A stretch of DNA of 64,000 nt, taken from positions 1 to 64,000 of the forward strand of contig JACRLT010000003.1 of NCBI GenBank assembly GCA_016235185.1. The letters run 5' to 3'. Source of the stretch: Candidatus Omnitrophota bacterium (lineage in GTDB: Bacteria > Omnitrophota > Gorgyraeia > Velamenicoccales > Velamenicoccaceae). The notes under the pieces were generated by a model. It saw nothing but the letters and a program-made list of their open reading frames with translations, was not told where the DNA came from and searched no databases. How positions within the stretch are numbered: position 1 is the stretch's first letter; every line of letters begins with the position of its first letter. Shown here in pieces: positions 58,689 through 64,000 of this stretch. Both the position numbers and the translations under genes were made by a program.

Positions 58689-59936
58689 ATGAATTACGAT
58701 ATCAAGGATATTTCATTAAGCAAAAAGGGTAAATTAAGGATCGAATGGGCAGGCGATAATATGCCGGTGCTTTCTCTCATCAGGGAAAGATTTTCGAAAG
58801 AGAAGCCGCTTAGCGGTACCAAGATCGCTTGTTGCCTTCATGTTACAACAGAGACTGCGGTTTTGATGCTGACATTGAAGGCCGGCGGCGCAGATATAGT
58901 GTTATGCGCCTCTAATCCTTTGTCAACGCAGGATGACGTTGCAGCCTCGCTTGTCCGTGATTACAAGATCCCGGTTTTTGCCATCAAAGGCGAAGACAAC
59001 GATGTATATTATAAGCATATCGAGGCGGCATTAAGCGTCAATCCTGACATCACTATGGATGACGGCGCAGACCTGGTGTCCACCATCCATAAAGAAAAAA
59101 AGCATATCCCATTAGGCGGGACCGAAGAGACGACAACAGGCGTTATCCGGCTTCGCGCCATGGAAGCGCAGCATAGGCTATTGCATCCGATCATTGCGGT
59201 TAACGACGCCCAGACAAAGTATTTATTCGACAACCGCTATGGCACAGGACAATCCACCATTGACGGTATAATCCGTGCGACCAATAAACTTTTGGCAGGT
59301 TCTAATTTTGTTGTCTGCGGCTATGGCTGGTGCGGCCGGGGCTGCGCAATGCGCGCCAAAGGCCTGGGCGCAAATGTGATCATCGTTGAGGTAGACCCAT
59401 TTAAGGCGCTTGAGGCAGTGATGGATGGATATCTCGTCATGCCTATTGCGCAGGCAGCCAAGATCGGCGACATCTTTGTCACCGTTACCGGAGATATCAA
59501 CGTAATACGCGCCGAACACTTTAAAGCGATGAAGGATAAGGCAATAGTCGCCAATTCCGGACACTTTAACGTCGAGATCGATATACCGGCGCTGCAGAAG
59601 ATGAGCAAGTCGCGAAGGCTCATCCGTGATTTTGTTGAGGAGTTTGTTATGTCCGACGGGCGAAGGTTATATCTATTGGGAGACGGCCGCCTGATAAATT
59701 TGGCTGCTGCCGAAGGGCATCCGGCGCAGGTCATGGATATGAGTTTTGCAAACCAGGCTTTATCAGCCGAGTTCATGAAAAAGAATTATAAGAAACTGGA
59801 GAAAAAGGTTTACAAGGTGCCTGCTGATATCGACAGGCGCATCGCGGAATTAAAACTCGCGTCAATGGGCGTAAAGATAGATAAGCTGACAGCGGAACAA
59901 AAGAAGTACCTTGCTAGTTGGGAGATAGGGACATAG
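58689..59936 (+). CDS. ahcY: Adenosylhomocysteinase
   Basis: A 415-residue NAD-dependent enzyme that hydrolyses S-adenosylhomocysteine. [56 protein letters not shown], the Rossmann [20 protein letters not shown], and the C-terminal tail are as expected. It pairs with metK to run the activated methyl cycle. Start has AGGAGAG upstream. Confidence 0.95.
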   Translation: MNYDIKDISLSKKGKLRIEWAGDNMPVLSLIRERFSKEKPLSGTKIACCLHVTTETAVLMLTLKAGGADIVLCASNPLSTQDDVAASLVRDYKIPVFAIKGEDNDVYYKHIEAALSVNPDITMDDGADLVSTIHKEKKHIPLGGTEETTTGVIRLRAMEAQHRLLHPIIAVNDAQTKYLFDNRYGTGQSTIDGIIRATNKLLAGSNFVVCGYGWCGRGCAMRAKGLGANVIIVEVDPFKALEAVMDGYLVMPIAQAAKIGDIFVTVTGDINVIRAEHFKAMKDKAIVANSGHFNVEIDIPALQKMSKSRRLIRDFVEEFVMSDGRRLYLLGDGRLINLAAAEGHPAQVMDMSFANQALSAEFMKKNYKKLEKKVYKVPADIDRRIAELKLASMGVKIDKLTAEQKKYLASWEIGT

Positions 59937-59943
59937 GGGAGGC

Positions 59944-61629
59944 ATGATGAAAAGATCTTTATTGTTCGGGTCCGTTATTTTTTTATTATTGTTCGCTGCG
60001 GCAAATTGTCTTTTTGCCTCGGAAGTAGCTGTGGAGTCAAAGATCGTGCGTGTGACTATTTATCCTGACTCGGCCCTTTTGACAAGGCAGGGGAGCGTTC
60101 AGTCAGTCCCCGGGACTTATCAATTCGTGTTTGGCGACATAATCCCGAATATCGACGAGAGCTCCATCAGGGTAAAAGGTGAGGGTACGGCTCGCGCCAG
60201 GATCTTCGGGGCACAGCTTAAAAAAGACTATTTAAGCGAGAAACCCGCAGAACGTGTCATGCAGCTGGAAAAAGAGATAGAGGGCTTAAACAATGAAAAA
60301 AGTAAGTTAAACGATAGCCATAATATTGTAATGCAGGAGCGCGAGTGGTTGAATTCCTTGAAGTTCTTTTCGCAGCAACAGGTGCCCCGGGACCTTATAA
60401 CAAAGGTTCCGCAGGCTAAAGATATCGGCGATCTCCTTAAGTTCTTGGACGAAAATCTAAAAGCGAATTTTGCAAGTTCCTACGATTTGAAATTAAAGAT
60501 AAGGGAACTGGATAAGAAGATAGAGGCGCTTGAAAACGAATTGGCCCAGATACAGACGCCCAATAAGATTAAAAGGACGATCGTAGTTGACGCCGAAGTC
60601 TTAAAGGCCGGCTCGCTGGATATCTTAGTATCATATCGCGTCTTTGGCGCAGCGTGGCAGCCTATGTATGATGCCAGGGCTGTTGTTGAGAAGTCAGAGG
60701 CGGAGTTGGTAACTTACGGGGTCGTGCGCCAGACAACAGGCGAAGATTGGAAAGATGTGGAAGCTATCTTGTCTACTGCGAAGCCCAGCATCGGCGGAAG
60801 AATGCCTGAAGTCTTGTCGTGGTTTTTAAGTTTCTACCATCCAAGGCCAAGGTTACCCAAAGGATTAGCAGCCAAGGGCATGATGGTGGCAGATTCACTG
60901 CAGATGGATGGAGGAGTCCAAAGAGAGGCTGATTGGGAAGAAATGCCTATGGAGCAGGCTGAAGTAGCTTATGCTGATGTGCAGCAAAAAGGTGTTTCCG
61001 TTACATATAAGATACCGCGGAAGGCCACGATCAAATCAGACGGCTCTGATGTCAGACTGCCTGTTTCTTCTCAAAATTTGGCGGCCAAGTTTAAATACTC
61101 CGCATTTCCTAAAGCGTCGGACTTTGCGTATCTGGCAGCACAGGTGACAAACAATAAAGAGCTGCAATTACCGGCAGGCAGCGTAAGCGTGTTCTTAGGC
61201 GAAGATTTCGTAGGCAAATCAGCCATTGACAACATCGGGCCTGGAGAGACATTCGACCTTTTTCTTGGTGTTGACGAGAATGTGAAGGTTAAAAGAGAGC
61301 AGTTAGAAAAGAAGGTAGACGATGTAATTGTCGGCAATATCCCGTCGCCCAATAGGAAGATAACCTTTAAATATAAGGTCGCAGTCGAGAATTATAAAAA
61401 TAAGAAAATCAGCTTTGAGCTCTTTGAGGCCATGCCTGTTTCCCAGGATGAGCGCATTAAGGTCAAGATAGAGCAGACCAACTTAGAGCCAAAGTCAAAG
61501 AACAAGGACTACAAGGATAAGCCGGGCGTATGGCGGTGGGAATTTGAAATAGAGCCTCAAGCGAAAAAAGAGATTTTCTACACCGTGATCGTGGAGTATC
61601 CGCGCAATATGCAGGTTGAAGGTTTGTAA
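59944..61629 (+). CDS. DUF4139/MuiA-like exported protein
   Basis: A 561-residue protein with a signal peptide (residues about 1-25, LLFGSVIFLLLFAAANCLFAS), an N-terminal DUF4140-like segment (SKIVRVTIYPDSALLTRQG), a coiled coil (about residues 90-125 and 170-205) and the large C-terminal DUF4139 beta domain (ISYRVFGAAWQPMYDARAV; VRQTTGEDWKDVEAILSTAKP). Homologues (mucoidy inhibitor A family) are exported and of unknown function. The stop overlaps the pfkA start by 1 nt, so it is cotranscribed with glycolytic genes. Confidence 0.85.
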   Translation: MMKRSLLFGSVIFLLLFAAANCLFASEVAVESKIVRVTIYPDSALLTRQGSVQSVPGTYQFVFGDIIPNIDESSIRVKGEGTARARIFGAQLKKDYLSEKPAERVMQLEKEIEGLNNEKSKLNDSHNIVMQEREWLNSLKFFSQQQVPRDLITKVPQAKDIGDLLKFLDENLKANFASSYDLKLKIRELDKKIEALENELAQIQTPNKIKRTIVVDAEVLKAGSLDILVSYRVFGAAWQPMYDARAVVEKSEAELVTYGVVRQTTGEDWKDVEAILSTAKPSIGGRMPEVLSWFLSFYHPRPRLPKGLAAKGMMVADSLQMDGGVQREADWEEMPMEQAEVAYADVQQKGVSVTYKIPRKATIKSDGSDVRLPVSSQNLAAKFKYSAFPKASDFAYLAAQVTNNKELQLPAGSVSVFLGEDFVGKSAIDNIGPGETFDLFLGVDENVKVKREQLEKKVDDVIVGNIPSPNRKITFKYKVAVENYKNKKISFELFEAMPVSQDERIKVKIEQTNLEPKSKNKDYKDKPGVWRWEFEIEPQAKKEIFYTVIVEYPRNMQVEGL

Positions 61630-62594
61630 TGGCTATAAAAAGAATAGGTGTTTTGACTTCCGGCGGAGATGCGCCAGGCATGAATGCCGCGATCCGCGGC
61701 GTTGTGCGGGCGGGATTTTACCATAAAGTCGAGATAGTAGGTATCTTCAGGGGTTTTAGCGGGCTTTTAAATGACGAGATAAAAGTTTTGTCGCACCGCT
61801 CGGTCTCTAATATCATCAGCCGTGGAGGTACGATATTGAAAACCTCCCGTTGCCCTGAATTTATGACCTATGAAGGCCAGAAGAGGGCAGTGGAGATCTT
61901 GCAGCGCAATAGCATTGATGCGTTAGTCGTTATCGGAGGAGACGGCAGTTATCGCGGGGCAGATGTGTTATCGCGCGAATGGAATTTCCCCTGCGTAGGC
62001 CTGCCGGGCACCATTGACAATGATTTGAACGGTACGGATAGGACGATCGGTTCGGATACTGCCTTAGAGACAGCGCTCGACGCCATTGATAAGATAAAAG
62101 ATACGGTAAATTCCATGGAGAGGATATTTATCGTAGAGGTCATGGGACGCAATTGCGGCTACTTGGCATTAAAAGCTGCTGTGGCAGGGGGTGCCGAACA
62201 GGTGCTCATCCCGGAAGTGCCGTATGAGCTTCCTGACATATGTCAGGAGATAACAGAGGGCTATATACGCGGCAAGGCTAGCTGGATAATAATCGTTGCC
62301 GAGGGCGCTGGTTCGGCAGTTGATCTGGCCAAAAAGATAACTGATATTACGGATCTCGAGACCAGGGTTGTGGTCTTAGGCCATATCCAGCGAGGCGGCG
62401 ATCCTACTGCAGAAGACCGTATCCTTGGAAGCCGACTGGGTGTTGCGGCGGTTGACTTACTTGTCAAGGGCGAGAGCGGCAAGGCTGTAGGCATTGTCTG
62501 CGACAAGGTCAATTTGGTTTCTTTGGAGGCCGCATGCAGTCCATATAAATTAGACACAAGTTCAGATCTGAAACTTATCAGGATACTAACATAG
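61629..62594 (+). CDS. pfkA: ATP-dependent 6-phosphofructokinase
   Basis: A 321-residue PfkA-family enzyme making fructose 1,6-bisphosphate. Motifs: IGVLTSGGDAPGMNAAIRGVV, VIGGDGSYRGADVL (glycine at the position that favours ATP over PPi), LPGTIDNDLNGTD, and the effector-site region GHIQRGGDPTAEDRI. Stop TAG at 62592-62594 is followed by an 11-bp hairpin (TAGACC..TTCCC/GGGAA..GGTCTA, 62592-62626) ahead of the aldolase. Confidence 0.93.
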   Translation: MAIKRIGVLTSGGDAPGMNAAIRGVVRAGFYHKVEIVGIFRGFSGLLNDEIKVLSHRSVSNIISRGGTILKTSRCPEFMTYEGQKRAVEILQRNSIDALVVIGGDGSYRGADVLSREWNFPCVGLPGTIDNDLNGTDRTIGSDTALETALDAIDKIKDTVNSMERIFIVEVMGRNCGYLALKAAVAGGAEQVLIPEVPYELPDICQEITEGYIRGKASWIIIVAEGAGSAVDLAKKITDITDLETRVVVLGHIQRGGDPTAEDRILGSRLGVAAVDLLVKGESGKAVGIVCDKVNLVSLEAACSPYKLDTSSDLKLIRILT

Positions 62595-62638
62595 ACCCTT
62601 CCCTTATAAGGAATTGGGAAGGTCTACCCATTCTGGGT
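62592..62638 (+). promoter_or_regulatory. Hairpins in the pfkA-aldolase gap
   Basis: TAGACCcTTCCC/GGGAAGGTCTA followed by CCCATTCTGGG. No U-run, so a processing or attenuation signal is more likely than a terminator. Confidence 0.5.
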
Positions 62639-62658
62639 TAGCGGAGGAAAAAGAAGAA

Positions 62659-63972
62659 ATGGATAAGAATAAAATCGACAATCTGGTAATGGATTTTGTC
62701 GTCGGATCTGACGTCAAAAAAAAGGAAGATGCTATTAATGCGATTTGGAGCCAGGCTAATGCCCAGGGCGTTTACCCGGCATCTATCCATGATCTATATA
62801 AGGCGCGCGGTGAAGGTAAGTTCGGAGGCTTCACCGTACCTGCAATGAACTTGCGTTCTTTGACGTATCATCTGGCTCGCGCCATTTTCCGCGAGGCCCT
62901 AAAGATCAACGCCGGCGCTTTTATTTTTGAGATCGCGCGTTCCGAGATGGGTTATACCGACCAGAAACCATTGGAATATACTACTGTGATCCTGGCTGCT
63001 GCGTTAGCCGAAGGGTACAGAGGGCCTGTATTTATACAGGGCGATCATTTCCAGGTCAATGCCAAGAGTTATAAGGAGGATCCAAAGGCCGAGGTGGAAG
63101 GTTTAAAGAAACTTATCAAGGAATCTATCGAGGCTGGTTTTTATAATATTGATATCGACAGCTCTACGGTTGTCGATATATCCAAAGAGGACCTGTTGGC
63201 CCAGCAGAAACTTAATTCCGAACTTTGCGCAGAGCTGACCGCTTATATCCGTAGTATCCAGCCAAAAGGCATAAATATTTCAGTGGGCGGAGAGATAGGA
63301 GAGGTGGGCACTAAGAATTCTACCACAGATGACCTGCGCGCTTTTATGCAGCTTTATCTAAAGAATTTACCCAAAGGTATTGAAGGGATCTCCAAGATCA
63401 GCGTCCAGACAGGGACCAGCCACGGCGGGACAGTGCTTGCGGACGGATCCATCGCTAAGGTGAACCTTGATTTCAATGTTTTAAAGAGCATATCAGAAGC
63501 CTGTAAAAAAGAGTACAAGATGGCCGGCTCTGTACAGCACGGGGCATCGACCCTGCCGGAATCGGAATTCCATAAATTCCCTGGTTTTGACGCTGCAGAA
63601 GTCCATTTGGCAACGCAGTTCCAGAATATGGTATTTGACAGCAAGTATTTTGCCGCTGATCTTAAAAAGAAGATATATGACTGGCTAAAGGTAGAGGCAA
63701 AAAATGAGTTTAAGCCAGGAATGACAGACGAGCAATTCTTCTATAAGTCAAGAAAGAAAGCCCTTGGTCCTTTTAAGAAGGATATTATGACTATGCGCGA
63801 CCGCGAGAAGATCGCCGTAGAAGTAGAGAAGACATTCGCATTTTTATTCGACCAATTAAAGATCAAGGATACTGCCAAGCTCGTTAAGCAATACATAAAA
63901 GATCAGAATATGAAACGTCATTTTGAGCTTTTGCACGACAAAAAGGCCGAGAGCTTCGAAGGCGACGACTAA
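62659..63972 (+). CDS. Class II fructose-bisphosphate aldolase family protein (long form)
   Basis: A 437-residue zinc aldolase-like enzyme, longer than E. coli FbaA (359 aa). Probable zinc-ligand histidines lie in FIQGDHFQVN, QTGTSHGGTVL and AAEVHLATQF; the phosphate-binding GSVQHGASTLPE loop is also present. The ~85-residue C-terminal extension (KSRKKALGPFKKDIMTM...) is specific to this branch. It probably cleaves fructose 1,6-bisphosphate after pfkA. GGAGG lies 12 nt before ATG 62659. Confidence 0.82.
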   Translation: MDKNKIDNLVMDFVVGSDVKKKEDAINAIWSQANAQGVYPASIHDLYKARGEGKFGGFTVPAMNLRSLTYHLARAIFREALKINAGAFIFEIARSEMGYTDQKPLEYTTVILAAALAEGYRGPVFIQGDHFQVNAKSYKEDPKAEVEGLKKLIKESIEAGFYNIDIDSSTVVDISKEDLLAQQKLNSELCAELTAYIRSIQPKGINISVGGEIGEVGTKNSTTDDLRAFMQLYLKNLPKGIEGISKISVQTGTSHGGTVLADGSIAKVNLDFNVLKSISEACKKEYKMAGSVQHGASTLPESEFHKFPGFDAAEVHLATQFQNMVFDSKYFAADLKKKIYDWLKVEAKNEFKPGMTDEQFFYKSRKKALGPFKKDIMTMRDREKIAVEVEKTFAFLFDQLKIKDTAKLVKQYIKDQNMKRHFELLHDKKAESFEGDD

Positions 63973-63985
63973 AAAAGAGGTATCT

Positions 63986-64000
63986 ATGAATTTGAGATCC
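63986..64000 (+). CDS. Start of a gene cut by the window end
   Basis: ATG 63986 with AAAGAGG 7 nt before it opens a frame MNLRS that runs off the window. Nothing can be said about its function. Confidence 0.4.

Overview
The window is about 64 kb of a diderm bacterial chromosome. It carries a nearly complete Raetz (lipid A) gene set: lpxD, an lpxC-fabZ fusion, lpxA, lpxI, lpxB and an msbA-like flippase, next to bamA and ompH. Together with a SpoVG carrying a C-terminal zinc ribbon, a split transketolase, a stand-alone glycogen-binding (CBM48) protein and a regulatory-type PTS (EIIA, YvcK, HPr, EI), this best fits the candidate phylum Omnitrophota (OP3) or a close relative. That placement is inference from gene content and order; no rRNA is present.

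Layout. 0.1-8.8 kb: ferritin-like protein, ferredoxin, AmrS-type radical SAM enzyme, PpiD/SurA-like chaperone (minus strand), hisG, a tiny mS38/COX24-type basic protein, a TPR lipoprotein, split transketolase, ispE and spoVG. 8.8-24.9 kb: an accessory island that starts at a tRNA-Gln with a frameshifted serine recombinase. It holds small decayed phage-like genes, then a co-oriented cluster of four radical SAM proteins (two with B12-type N-termini, one frameshifted and resembling the tetraether-synthase family), two GNAT-like proteins, a PLP-dependent desulfhydrase/ACC-deaminase homologue, an M28 peptidase and a GH3-type acyl-amide synthetase. It ends near a recombinase C-terminus-like remnant at 24.5-24.9 kb. 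25.6-39.7 kb: core genes glmU-prs-rplY-pth, rpsF-ssb-rpsR-rplI-dnaB and bamA-ompH-lpxD-lpxC/fabZ-lpxA-lpxI. 39.7-45 kb: CBM48 protein, a COG0731-type radical SAM protein, then a tRNA-Arg locus loaded with repeats and a second serine-recombinase element of Patescibacteria character, and tRNA-Lys(CTT). 45-64 kb: lpxB, a Gfo/Idh oxidoreductase and msbA; rpsB-tsf-pyrH-frr; a tRNA Lys-Leu-Gly cluster; EIIA-yvcK-ptsH-ptsI; a sugar nucleotidyltransferase; metK-ahcY; a DUF4139 protein; pfkA; and a class II aldolase.

Two sets of signals are not explained by the genes. (1) Six 5' leaders (rplY, rpsF, ssb, the CBM48 gene, the 40.35-kb radical SAM gene and the EIIA gene) share a folded RNA architecture. 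An outer stem of ACTCC/GGAGT type encloses a variable hairpin, followed by a TTAATTTT/AAAATTAA stem that ends right at the Shine-Dalgarno. Paired substitutions support the stems, and the 5' strand ACTCCTT is also complementary to the Shine-Dalgarno, so a translational switch is possible. (2) Three tRNA genes (Arg, Lys-CTT, Gly) are each followed after 117-163 bp by an exact 17-nt copy of their own 3' end (tRNA positions 57-73), with a degenerate fourth case at tRNA-Lys(TTT). This suggests very small integrative elements that use tRNA 3' ends, perhaps driven by the serine recombinases that sit at two of the tRNA genes.

The metabolic genes fit a fermentative or glycolytic heterotroph with PTS-type regulation. 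Domain calls come from recognising motifs by eye and no database search was run. Base-composition remarks (the 12-24 kb island and the 41.6-44 kb element look AT-richer than the core) are visual impressions.
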